From the NCBI GenBank assembly GCA_028829895.1, contig CM054179.1, positions 73,907,544 through 73,971,543 of the forward strand: DNA of 64,000 nt, written 5' to 3'. A model generated the notes under the pieces. The model had not been told where the DNA came from, searched no databases, and saw nothing but the letters and a program-made list of their open reading frames with translations. The translations under genes were made by a program, and so were the position numbers. The stretch comes from Sinotaia quadrata (Eukaryota; Mollusca; Gastropoda; Architaenioglossa; Viviparidae). Below, piece after piece: positions 1 through 11,685 of the stretch; position 1 is the first letter of the stretch; each line of letters starts with the position of its first letter.

Positions 1-3000
1 GTGAAGCAATTTCCAAATTAAGAAAATAAAATGAAAAAATCAGCAAACATCAAAACATTACAACTAAATACTACACTAAATGGTGATGTTAATATGCAAT
101 TCACATTTCGTAATGTTTAAATTGCATATTATTCTGAATAATACAAAACCAAACAATTTCAGTCAAATTCTAGCGTTAATCAGTTTCAATGGAACTGAAC
201 TATGTCAAAAATGAACCTTTCATTTAAGGTGATTTAACGTCCTTCTAAATATTAACACTGTTCTAATTTAATCATAGTCTGAATGTATATATATACAACC
301 ATCATGATATTGGTACATCACTATATTCTCTGCAAATCAAGAGTAAATAGCATTTAATAAAAATCTTTAATATAGTTTCAGTATTGGGCTACTACTAGAA
401 CGCCTATCCGACATTCAAATTTCGTAATTCAAGACAAGAAAGAAAACTTCTTTATTCATTATTTTATAAGCATGCTTAGTAAATAAAAGCTAAAAATAAG
501 CACAATCACCTTATTTCAAACAGAGTACTAACTAGTCTATCATCTCTGCATAATGAGCTATATAAAATCATGTGAACAGAAAGCAGAGTTAGATGACTAT
601 AACACTAATGTACAGTTTGTGTTACCAAAATACATCAATCGTAGAATGTATACTATAATCCTACTAATTATTTTAAATATAAATATAAATAATAAATATA
701 CAATGCTTATGTTCAGTGTTATATTTTCTTCCAGTCTCCCTTCCTGCTCTCACTTGATCACTAATTTCATTCAGCTTGTTCAGAAAGTCAAAACACTTAC
801 TCATGACTAAAGAAGGACACATATTTAAAAGTAATACTTAAACTTCAAAACAATCTATTGTTCCATACTACCAATGACTACACAAAACATAAACTATACT
901 TAAAAGATAAATCTAACTTCAGCATTACAAAATAGTATATTAAAAATCTATCTCCGGAGAAAAAACCCACCGCAAATGACATATTGTGGTGGAGTAAATT
1001 TCACTATCCCTATTTCTAGCCTTAATAGTTATATAAATTGTTAATTTGTCAAAGTAACCTGATCTTAGGCACTCCTTGTGATGGTATGTTTGTAAGTATC
1101 AGAGTTGGAGTAAACACTCATGTTCTGAGAATATGCTAGAAATTGCTGATGTAATGCAAACCAGTTCCAATTGGAAGAGTAGTTTTTATTATCCAATGAT
1201 TACGATGTATGAGAACGATACCAGCCAATGGGCGGAGACCAAACGTTTACTTGCTGTAGAGAATTATATTGTCTAATAATTTGAATTTGGTGTGACAAGA
1301 AGTCCAGTCATGAAAGGTGGCCGTTCTTAATAATGAGTTGACTGACTGATTGAGAGAGAATGGACTTAGAAATATTTTGTGCATTTTTGCTATTGATGTT
1401 TTATACTAGCACTTTAAGTAGAGATGCATTACAGGAGTAGGTTATTATTTCTACAAATTGTTAACTATGATGCTTATATATAGTATACTAAATACTTGAC
1501 ATTGTTTTAGTGAAACCGCTCATAAAACTATTACGCTGTATTTGTCATACTCTATGCGTGTACTGGGATAATACATACTGTTGCAGGAAACTGTAAGTTC
1601 AGATTTGAATGTAAGAAAGAATGGAGTTAAAAAGGGAATAGATTGCAAACTTAGTGTTTGTTCCCTGATTATTTTTTTACAGGGACAAAGCAGCCTTTCC
1701 TTTTGTTATCTGAATTTATTGGTTTACTGATTATAAACCACTATGACCATAGTAGACGCTGGAAGCAGCTACTGAAGTGTGTAAGTGTAAGGAATATGCT
1801 ACACTTCATTGATGTATGGTGGCAAGGTATGCTTACTATATGGAGCAATTTCTGTTACAAGGAAGTTAAGGATATTGCTACAATTGTTGTTCTCCTTGAA
1901 GTAGCTACAATGGCAAATGAGCACCCAGAGTTAGCCCAAGGGATTAAGCAGTGAATCAGTGTTTTACAATGTGATGAAGGAAACACGTGGAATTGATGTG
2001 GACAATAAACTTTTGACTTTGATATGAAAAATGTGCAAAAACGACAATTGCGGCTTTGTCTATATATGGTTACATAGAATCTATCATCACTTATCTCTAA
2101 TAATTCAATTTTTGATAGAACTGTCCTTTGATTTGTATTGACACTATGATTTGTTGTATTTTAGGATACAATACTGTATAGATATAAGAATTATTCGGAC
2201 ATTGTTTCTTGGTAATATTGATGTCAAGTAATATTTTTCATTGTATTTGTTAAATGTATATTTAAGCTGTTGATTTAATAAATGTATTGATCTTCTTACA
2301 CATTTTGATAACCATATGTTGGAGAAGAAAGTAGGTGGATGGAGGCACACTAAATATAGATTAACGATGGATATTTCTTCTCCTTTGATAAGATTTCCAC
2401 CTATTGAAATATAGTGTGATGATAAATGTTGTCTTAATCTTGTGGAAGAAATAAACGTTTAGAGTGTCCGCATATGTGAGAGACGAGTGGTGTCTGATGG
2501 AGAATTATTAATAACATAAATTAAGATTCCCAACACTTGTAATTAATTAAAAATGTCATAACCATTAACTAGATGGCGTTGGCTTCACACATATTAACAA
2601 ATGTGACAATTCATTTGCAAAAATGTAACTAAACACGAAATAAGTATATTAATGTAAAGATCAAATATATAATTTAAAATGTCCTCAAACAATGATTCAA
2701 ACAGAGATTCGTTATATCTTAAACATTACAATTTGCCACATTGCACAAAGTAACAAAGAGATCACCACTCTGCAGAATGCCAGGAATGCCATACTCAGCT
2801 AACTGCCCTAGTTCCTTCACTTTGGATTTGCTTCAAACTCAGTTCATTTACCCATCAAAGACTGATGAAACTTGAAATTGATATATATGTTATGACTATG
2901 TGACATAATCTTATTAACGACACAATTTTATGGTGACCCTTCAGTCAATGAGTCATTGTAATGAAAACAGTGCTGACCTTCCGATAAATATGCTTTTTCG

Positions 3001-3171
3001 TTAGTCCCACGTAGGAATAGATAACTTATGTTATTTGACCAACTGACCTATCATAAAATACCTTCCGTTTATACTCCAAGAAGCCACTAAAATATTTACT
3101 TAATTAAGTTTAATTGTTTACCTAATTATATGTTCTCAACATGAATTTTGCTCTTGGCCTTAGTAAGTTAG
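1..3171. other. AT-rich non-coding flank, no gene recognised
   Basis: No exon with convincing splice sites or a recognisable family was found. A 98-codon open frame at 1658-1954 on the plus strand and a short open stretch around 2740-2830 on the minus strand read like protein but match no family I know; they could be transposon debris. Bases about 1290-1400 resemble 6487-6600, so part of this flank is dispersed repeat. Confidence 0.5.
1290..1400. repeat. Dispersed repeat fragment, copy 1
   Basis: It shares the order 'gtccagtcat', then 'gactgactga'-like sequence, then 'gacttagaaatatttt' with 6487-6600, in the same orientation. The similarity is imperfect and the family is unknown. Confidence 0.45.
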
Positions 3172-3830
3172 AATCATATTACTAACACTTATTGCCTGAT
3201 ATCAATGCAGGAAGTAACCATCCTCTGTAAATATTAATATTACGGTATGTGATTTTCTTTGTCTAACTAATGTTCATGTTTACCTCATGACATTAACTAT
3301 ATTTTATATTGTTATATTTCGCTCATTATATTAAAATGTATGATGACCATATAAAAGTGTTCTGTCAGAGAACACATGAGGACGAATTCTTAGCCCATAT
3401 GTATTTTACTAGCAGAACAACACTTTGTCTGAGACCTTACCTGAGATGTTGATCAACGAGCGTTGGGCTGTGTAACAATGCCAGAGAAGAACCACATTGT
3501 CCTGGATGTTGACATTAACGAGTATTGCACCATTGATCAGAACGACTTGTATGACAAGGGCTAGTTCAATGAACCATGTGCCTGTCTGCAATGACATTCA
3601 CTAGGATCTTAGACAATATGTCAGGCGACCTAAAGTTATGTATTTATAAAGTTAACAGCTTCAGTCAAGATACAATCGAATTCACTCGAATTTTAATCAA
3701 AGTACTTTTAGAGTTCACTCAGAAACATTCATTGTTCTCTTATAAACTCCTTTATAGTTCACTCATATGAACGAATCAAATAACTACTACAGTGCCATAG
3801 GACTCAAATGAATATTCTTGTATGTCATCA
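3172..3830 (-). repeat. Interspersed repeat, inverted relative of 41150-41775
   Basis: Read on the reverse strand, this segment matches 41150-41775 block by block. Shared landmarks are 'aaccatcctctgta', 'gagaacacatgaggac', 'cagaacaacactttgtctgag', 'gttctcttataaactcc' and 'ccataggactcaaa'. The copies carry many substitutions and small indels, so this is an old family. There is no coding capacity. It could be an LTR or a non-autonomous element; neither termini nor a target duplication could be fixed. Confidence 0.65.
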
Positions 3831-3851
3831 CATGGTCCTGATTATGAAATT

Positions 3852-3872
3852 ATATATATATATATATATATA
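3852..3872. repeat. (TA)n microsatellite
   Basis: A run of perfect TA dinucleotides lies just beyond the repeat that ends near 3830. Confidence 0.9.
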
Positions 3873-4109
3873 TCTTCTTGTTTTTTTCAATACCTATTTA
3901 ATATATCTATTAAATATAGACAATAAGATCATGAAAAGAAATATATAAGAAAATCAGAATAATTACTAAAATAAATGTATTAGTATGTTTTGTAAGGATT
4001 TTACAATTTCGCTAAATCACTCTAAATCTAAAACACAAATGGGGAAAGAAAATATACTTGAGGGAAGACTCTGCCTTGTAGTGATAATTTTGCTAAACAT
4101 ACCACTCAC

Positions 4110-4247
4110 CTTTTCAAATAAAAGGTTTGTGACTCCTTTCATTCTCTCTTCAGTATCAATCTTCAGCTTCAGTACCTGCTGTACAAGGGTGGGAAATTTC
4201 TCTAGGGTGAGCTTATTCAAAATAGACATGAACTGCCTATACAGTTT
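4110..4247 (-). CDS. eIF4G MIF4G-domain exon (partial gene, minus strand)
   Basis: This is an internal exon of 138 bases (46 codons, phase 0 at both ends). On the minus strand it is bounded by an acceptor 'tgcttttcag' and a donor 'gtgagt'. The product contains SILNKLT, then about 14 residues on KIDTEERMKGV and NLLFEK. This is the first helical repeat of the MIF4G (HEAT-like) domain of eIF4G, which in the family binds the helicase eIF4A and recruits the 40S ribosome. Human eIF4G1 has SILNKLTP...AIDTEERLKGVIDLIFEK at the same place. No stop or frameshift is present. It points away from the plus-strand eIF4G exons, so it belongs to another copy. Exons before it (higher coordinates) and after it (lower coordinates) were not found, so the copy may be an isolated duplicate or a gene with very long introns. 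Confidence 0.82.
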
Positions 4248-6486
4248 CTGAAAAGCAAAGAATGAATTTCAATAATAAACAAACTTCTTATACTCATAAG
4301 TAAAATACTCCAAATAGTTATCTTTAGTAATGCATAAACTAACCAAACTTGCAACTGCCTGTGTTACATTTGTAGATATCTAGAAATATGTTCTGCCAAA
4401 TATTTTCTCAAGAAATGAATTTTCAGTCCTTTTGCTACATATGCCAGACATATATAATAATAATAATATTCATAACCTAATCTGGTATTTTTTTCTTTCA
4501 GTCTGCTGTATGTGATACCAATTTTAGTAAGAAAAGGTTATGGCAAACCTTGAAATGCTTTGAATTATATTACTTAGTATTACATAAATCAACATCAACT
4601 AACTTACAAGAAAAGCAGCCATGCAAATTAAATTTATAAAATCAAGTAAATATTTGTGAATTTTTACAAAATATTAGTACTAATTCTATAAACTTTATAA
4701 TACAGATTTGAAAACCATCACCACCATGCGTCACATTCTGGAAATAAACAATGACAAAAAAATAAAAATAATAATAATATTAAAATAATAATAACAATAA
4801 TAAATTAACTCAATTCAATAATATTGTGAAATTATATTCTTATGAGCAATCAGCTAAATTTTTGCATTGCATAAACCATTATTTAAAAAATTGTTGACTG
4901 TCATTATGAAGTTTGATTATAGAGAAAGTATGGTTAATTATTAATTATCATTTTACTAGGTGTATGCTCAAAAGAAGAGTGCCTAACTTTAGAAGACTTG
5001 ATATTAAGACATTTGTCAGGTGAACCTTTTGAGAGCTTGAATCTTAAAACTAAACTAGTGCCATTTGCAAGTACATAATTGCACAGCAAGAGTTCAATGA
5101 AAAAAACAAAACTTCTATTTTATTAAATATCACTTCTCAGTTTTTTCTTGCTTCAATAGTGTCACATTTTAACCCCACACCTCATAATCTTAAGTATTGT
5201 TAATAGTCAAAATTACATGCTGACAGTTGTGTAATACTGTCCCTGCATAACATGGGGGCCTTTCAACAGAAGTCTCCAAGATTGGTTCCTTGTAAAATAT
5301 GAAAATAAAATAGTACTTGAAATTTGATAAATTTGAACTGGCTTATATAGTTTTTGAAAGGCAGAAAGCACACCTGGCAAATCTCCTGGACAAGCTGACT
5401 GTAAAATAGGAGAAAATGAAGTGCAGAGAGAGAGAGAGAGGAAAAAAAGAGAGAATGAGAGAGTGTGTATGTGCATGTATGCATGTGTGTGTGTGTGTGT
5501 GTATGTGAAAATATTAAATTAGGATAACCAAAATTAATCAGCTGCCAGTTAACCCCAGTTTGCTGTCCAATAAATTTATAAATCAACAATCAAATATACA
5601 ACATATGAAAATAATATAATCAAAGAGCATTGACATTTACATCTCTTCACAACAATGTTCACTTAATGCTAGACAATCATTCACTGATTCCAGTTTATCC
5701 TAGCGTAGACATCAGCAGTCGAATTATCATATATATATAATCAAGTTCATGGATCTAAATCATCACAGAAATGAGAGTGGAGTTTCAAAGAGATAATCAT
5801 AGTCAATGTACATAACTTTTTCATTGATGGCCACTGTAAACCAGCATTTATTCACAATCACACAGCTTGCAACAAGTCACTGTCTTTCTTATTAGATGAT
5901 GGCACCCCTTCTAGGCACATTACACAACTGTTCCAGAATCTTTGATGCAATTACAAAGCACAGTGGAGAATCATCCAGAAATTTGTATGTGCTATCAAAC
6001 ATATCAGGAGGAATGTTCTAAAATCTTCATGTGCACTACTCAAGCACACCACAAGGAATGTTCAAAATAATCTTCGTAACTTCTCGAGATCAAACTCAAG
6101 CCACCATTTTCCACCATATTGGCTCTTGAATGGAATTCACAGGAATCAACTTACAGCAATATGTTTACTGATAAGCTCGATGACAATGCTGGATTCACAC
6201 ACCAATGTGATTTGGTAGAGAACTAAAGGCACACTCCTTTCTGCAAAAGTCAAATTAAGGCAGCGCTAAATTTCAGGCATATTTCACCTCTAAACTCCTT
6301 TCTCTCTTACATACATTCTCAACTTACAAATTCTGAAACATTTTCATTAGCCCAATTCACACACAGCATAAGAAACAAAGCATCAATCAAAATTCACAAG
6401 TATAATGTACGTTATCAAATTAGTGATTGGGATAGACTGAAAGTTACTTTGTTGAAGAAAGTCTCTATTCTAATCACTTTGATTTA

Positions 6487-6600
6487 AACATAACTTGAGT
6501 CCAGTCATAAAGGCAATTGTTAGCTTATGGCAAGTTAACTGAATGACAAAGAAAGAATAGACTTAGAAATATTTTATATTTCTATATATTTATATTACAA
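6487..6600. repeat. Dispersed repeat fragment, copy 2
   Basis: It resembles 1290-1400 in the same orientation ('gagtccagtcat' ... 'agacttagaaatatttt'). No coding is seen. Confidence 0.45.
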
Positions 6601-6883
6601 TAAACCTATTGTAAATCAAATGGCTTGATTGTTGTCATATAAACAAGCACATTTCAGTGTTAATTTTTAATTTCTGATCTGGTCAAGAATTATTTGTATT
6701 TTGCAGAAATAAAATTTCAGATGACATGGAAAATAGATTTCGACAGTAGAAAGTCTCATAGGCCTTGCTTTGAAAAGCTACCTAAAAGCACATGCTTTTA
6801 TCTGTTCTCTGCAGCATTCAATTTATTTATTTTTTAAATCAGGAACAATATACCAGGAGCGTTTTAGAGATAGTGTCTCTTTG

Positions 6884-6922
<39 letters not shown>

Positions 6923-6942
6923 CGTGCGTGCATGTGTGTGTG
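6884..6942. repeat. (TG)n/(TGCG)n microsatellite
   Basis: Uninterrupted TG repeats pass into 'tgcgtgcgtgcg' and back to TG. Open frames over it (poly His-Thr) are artefacts. Confidence 0.95.
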
Positions 6943-7443
6943 AGTAATCACAACACTTCTAATCAACAGAGCGATAATATATTGGGTATAGAATGTACAT
7001 ATAAAATATATTAGAGTACACATGTACATATATTGTAAAACACACAAGTAAAGTTATATAAGTATTACTGTAGCTATACAATGATATATAATTAATTTTA
7101 TGTATTTATGGTAATTATAAAAAGAGTTTCATAAATGTTTACTTAACTAGCTAGTGCTCCTCCACCCCAACAGTTATGTAAGTACTTGAGGGTGTTTTTT
7201 TCAATTTGATAGCTTCTGCATTTATACAAAATATATTTAAATTGTTTGAAATATTGGTAACATAAAATCATTCTTTATATAATTGTGTATGCCTCAAATA
7301 TTGATAATTTATTATTGAAGTCTGTTTTACATTTTGTGTTTGTGTAATTAATTTTTGTCTTTTATCATATTTAGTTATTTTCATCATTGATTTATTGATA
7401 AATAATTTATATAATTTATATTGTTCTGGATTTTTTTTTCAAG

Positions 7444-7493
7444 CTGACTTTTACAACTTGCCTCAGCATACCTATCATCAAACACATCCAACA
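7444..7493 (+). CDS. Candidate small exon of eIF4G-like gene
   Basis: This is a possible 50-base exon after a T-rich tract and acceptor 'tttttttttcaag', with donor 'gtaagt' directly after 7493. Its first two bases complete a codon, and it then reads DFYNLPQHTYHQTHPT, ending in phase 0. The Tyr/Gln/Pro/His-rich composition fits the low-complexity N-terminal region of eIF4G, and the exon lies upstream of, and in phase with, the firmer exon at 16858. No conserved motif is present, so the call rests on splice sites, composition and position. It could be a chance exon. Confidence 0.4.
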
Positions 7494-9099
7494 GTAAGTG
7501 TTTCCCTAATTGCATGTCTCCCATGCATGTTCTGTTACTTTGTTAGCATTAAGGTGGTGGACATTATTAATTTTAATTAAATTTTATAGTGGTGATGGGA
7601 TTAAACTTCATTTTATTACTTATCATTATAAAGATGTAAAATATATATAATTGTAAGATTTTTTTAAAGCTGATAATTCTTATGATTTTTTTTAAAAACT
7701 GCAATTTGAAAACCAGTACAAATGATGACTTTTTTTTATATTAAAATTGCACTAAGAATATTTATATTACAATCTGCAGACTCTTTACATTGCTACAGTT
7801 TGCTTTTATGATTTCAAGTGCAAATATTTTTGTTTAAAATTCAGTAATGCAACTATTGAGCATGTAAAGTGATTTTGCTATTGTTAATGATGAAAAGAAG
7901 TCTTGGGATATATTGTTCCTATAGTTTCTCCAACATAGTAAATTGCTATTGAGTTTTAAACTCATCATAGAAATACTTCACACACTATGAATACCATCTT
8001 CTTTAAATATCATATAATATAGCCTGATGATGTTTAGCTCGTCATCCCATCAAATTTCGTTCATAACAATAGTATTAAATCTATCAGTATCATAAGTGTG
8101 TACAAGGTAATTTGTTATTTTTAAAGGGTTAGATTTTAAAATCTCTAAACTTCCAAGAGAAGATTAAAATAATAATTGTATTAAAGTTTACAGCAGCTGC
8201 GACATACTTTTGTTATCATTTAGTTTTGAAATTAGCTACAACTCTGTACAAATCAAACTTAAAATATTATTTGAAGCAATTAGTCTGTTGAGGTTTTATA
8301 ACTAGTCAAGTCAGCACAAAGTCCATATAAAAGAAATTTCTTAGTTGTGTTACTTATTTTTTAATTTTCCTTGTGGAGGATAGGTGGAAAGAATACATGA
8401 ATGGAATTACATTAATATCTAATGCAATTAAAACAGTTAAAAAATTCTCACGTGTAGAAAGTAGATTTAAATTTATAAGTGCAACCTCTATTTTTGAATC
8501 CATATTAATTAAGTCTAGGTGTTCAGATTGTTGAATTTTAAAATAAAAACTGTATTTTATTGCACCTTTAAAGACATATTTGTTTTAATTCTTTTATCGG
8601 TAAAACTTTAATGAATTACATTCTTTTGACAACTGCATAAGTGTCAGTGCAGGTAAAATAATAACCTTTTTTTTTTAAGGGGAAAGAGAGTGATATCATT
8701 ACTCACATAATGGGAAATTTCTCTTCACTTAAGTTCTTTTGACTAATTTTAAATGATTTGTGACCAAGACAGAATGAGTTGCTTTGGTTGCTTTGTAGTG
8801 CACATCAATTTATGCCAGAAGCTGAAATAGGCAAGATGGGGTGATAATGGTCAAATTTGAGATTTCACTTGCTGTGAAAGTTTAATACCTAATCAGTAAG
8901 AATTTGTTATATTTGGGCTGTGTTCAACCTCTAAATATTAATATGTAAAGCATTTTGAAAGACATGACCTTTTTTTCAAATGCCTTACTTTTTTCACTGT
9001 TTCCCCGTTGCCCTGAATTGGCCTGGCTACAGTTATGAAATGGAGAGACCTTCTGACCTGCCTGTGTTAATATTTGTTCTCATTTCATTGGTTGACTTT

Positions 9100-9640
9100 A
9101 ACATAATTGTCAAACGAAAGCTCAGAAAATAGAATGAAGGATGTAAATAGCCTCTCACTAGGGCAGATTTTATGTTGCTGATTCAGTGATTAGAGAAAAT
9201 ACTTGTGTGACATCCTACACCTAGTCCAAGTTGGTGGATGACTAATACGACAATGGAGATGGAATTATAGTGAATGTATTTATGCCCACTATTGATTTAA
9301 CTATTTAAGATACTGTGAAAATCAAGCAAAAAGGAGGATTTTTTAAAATTCTTTCTTGTTATTGGTTTAATGTTTGAAAATTTGTTCATATGTATTGTGC
9401 TTCTATCTCTAATAAGTGTACACATCATTTGTGACACAGTGTGCTTTTTTCCTATTATATTTTACATCTTCAGAAGCAAACAATGGTTTCAGATACTATG
9501 GTAAAACTTTGGCACCTATTTATTTGTGTTGTAATGTCTGTTAGTGCCAAAATGTGGTGTTTTATGATTGTGATTGCTAAGGAAAGATAGGATAGCATTT
9601 GACAGTAGAGGACTGTTTTTCATGTTTTTCTCAGAAAGAA
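9100..9640. repeat. Dispersed repeat, related to 28965-29480
   Basis: Collinear short matches link this segment with 28965-29480. The clearest are 'atcttca.aagcaaa..atggttt.agatacta' at about 9468 and 29270, followed by a shared 'gtgtt.ta..gtct' block. Both lie in introns of the same gene, in the same orientation. It is likely an old transposon or SINE-like element; ends are undefined. Confidence 0.5.
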
Positions 9641-10897
9641 GACCTGAGGGGGAGGACCCAACTTATCTCAACCCTTGCTCAGTGGCTAAATATCCAATTT
9701 TCTTACTTGCAACTTGCATCATTAAAACATGTTTACCTTCTAGTTTCTGCTGTCAATATCTTAAAATTTCCAAAACCAGACTTGTGATTCATTTTGTGGT
9801 GGCATATTATATTTCTGAAAACACTCCAGAGTTTATGAACTTTTTTTTAGTAATTACCATTTCATTCTGCAAATGTCTTGAACACGTAAATGATCCATAT
9901 TGCTTATATAACAAATTAGCTGTATAGAAGATCAGGCTTACTGGTGGTTTTATTTTGTGAATATCTAATTGCTTTTTTTGTGGATTTTTCATTGTGCACT
10001 TTGTGATGTTAATGGAATATTTTGAGATGCTTAAAAATTACAGAACAATTTATTTATAAATAATTTAAATGTTTTATTTTTTTCATTAGAGATATTTCGA
10101 TAATTATAACACCTTACAGAAACAAGAGTGCTGCCACGAAAACTAAATGTAAAAATATTGACATATTTATATAATTATTGATTAATTATTAAAGACCTTA
10201 AAATGTTTTACCATAATATTTGCTTTTTCATGCTTGCCATTTGATTTAGGTAGTGTACTATATCAATTATATCTGTTTCTTGTTATAAATTAATGTTTAT
10301 TTACACACATTTATATGTATTGTTCTTAACTGGACAAGATGTTGCCTCTGCAGAAAATATCAGATTTAAAAAATTGGGTATAAGTCTCAAAATGTAGGCT
10401 TTAGATATCTGGAACAACTTCCAGACTTTTCCTCTCACATTTGATGCATTTGATTTCTGGTACAATTTCAAGTCTTTCCTCCTCAAATTTAATAGGCAAA
10501 ACAATTGTAAAACTTATATAGCAAATCACTTCACATACACACATTTGCTGATAGACAAACTGGTTCAATAGTTTTTAAAATGTTTTTATCCTTTTCTCAT
10601 CTGATCAAGCATGTGATCGTGCAGTGGCCAGCTAGTTTTCTTCTTAATTGAGTCATGCACCAGAACTTGATATTATAAACATATTCATTTCTCAAAATGC
10701 TACAGTTACTAGTTCAGACTTCTTTAGTTGGGGATGAATTGGTAAAAATATAAGAGTGCTTCATGCAAATTCATAGATATATACTTGAAGAAATTTTTGT
10801 GAATGTATGAGCAACTCTGAAAGAAAATGACATATCAAATGTTTTTCACTTTCTGACCAGACATCAGTCTTCATTTATGTTCCAATTATGTTGTGAT

Positions 10898-10972
10898 ATA
10901 TATATATATATATATATATATTTGTGTGTGTGTGTGTGTGTGTGTCTGTGTGTATGTATGTGTATGTGTGTG
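10898..10972. repeat. Compound (AT)n-(TG)n microsatellite
   Basis: AT dinucleotides pass directly into TG dinucleotides with a few interruptions. Confidence 0.95.
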
Positions 10973-11496
10973 ATTCTCTGTGCAAGTGTACTATCTTGTG
11001 ACAATAAGTGCCCAAAAATAAAGTGGATTAAATCTAATGACGTTACATGTTAAAGTCTACAACAGGGTCTAATGCTCACATAAAAACATAAGAAAATATA
11101 AAAATTATAAAATTTTGATATTATAGGAGATTGAAATTGTACAAAACTTGTTTCTGTTGACAACTTAGAAAAGTTGAAATGTGTTTTACCAGAGAAAAAA
11201 TACATTAAGTAAACATTAGCATTATCTCATTACAATGAATATATTTTCCTTATTAACCTTAATTATTAATTTATTCTTGATGCATATGAATTGGTCAATA
11301 AGTGAGTAGTTTAATCATTTTTATTTATTCTGAATAAAGAAAAGGTCTAATGGAAACTCCAACCTGATAACTTTATGTTTTAATTCACATCTCTTGCATA
11401 TTAAAGAACATAAAAATACAATCAGCAAAAATTATAAAAATGATGTTCCCCCAAAATGAAAGTTCATTCATAAAAGAAGATATTCAGATTAACATT

Positions 11497-11685
11497 TTAG
11501 TCATTGAATCCTTCAAAGTGTGGTAGTGGTTTGAGGTCATCAGTGTCACCATCAGAATTATCAGCAGGGAGAATGAGAAAGGTGATTCCATGCTGGATAG
11601 CTAACTGGTCGTAAGTACAAGCGGTTGTTAAGTGAGGAGTAGCTATATATAATAAGCCTAGGCATAATTCTTGAATGTAATTCAC
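11497..11685 (-). CDS. Possible terminal exon of an unidentified minus-strand gene
   Basis: A 62-codon open frame on the minus strand has unusually protein-like composition for this AT-rich region. It contains TYDQLAIQHGITFLILPADN and then an acidic tail ending in LKPLPHFEGFND before its stop. The mixture of hydrophobic and acidic segments, and a frame closing on a clean stop followed by AT-rich sequence, suggest the last exon of a gene. I do not recognise the family. No convincing acceptor was found upstream (toward higher coordinates), so a decayed retrocopy fragment or a chance frame remains possible. Confidence 0.3.
   Translation of the reverse strand: MNYIQELCLGLLYIATPHLTTACTYDQLAIQHGITFLILPADNSDGDTDDLKPLPHFEGFND

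Larger units (their letters stand above)
4248..7443. other. Non-coding stretch with microsatellites
   Basis: No gene was recognised. It contains AAT/AT-rich runs near 4760-4800, a GA tract followed by TG repeats (about 5426-5505), and a long TG/TGCG microsatellite (about 6884-6942). Around 5830-6350 base composition is less AT-rich and may be transposon-derived, but no family could be named. Confidence 0.5.

Noticed and set aside
1658..1954. 98-codon plus-strand frame ending ...MANEHPELAQGIKQ
   Set aside because: It looks protein-like at its end but matches no family I can name and has no supporting exon structure; possibly transposon debris.
6823..7047. His/Thr-rich frames over the TG microsatellite
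   Set aside because: They are translations of a dinucleotide repeat and are not coding.
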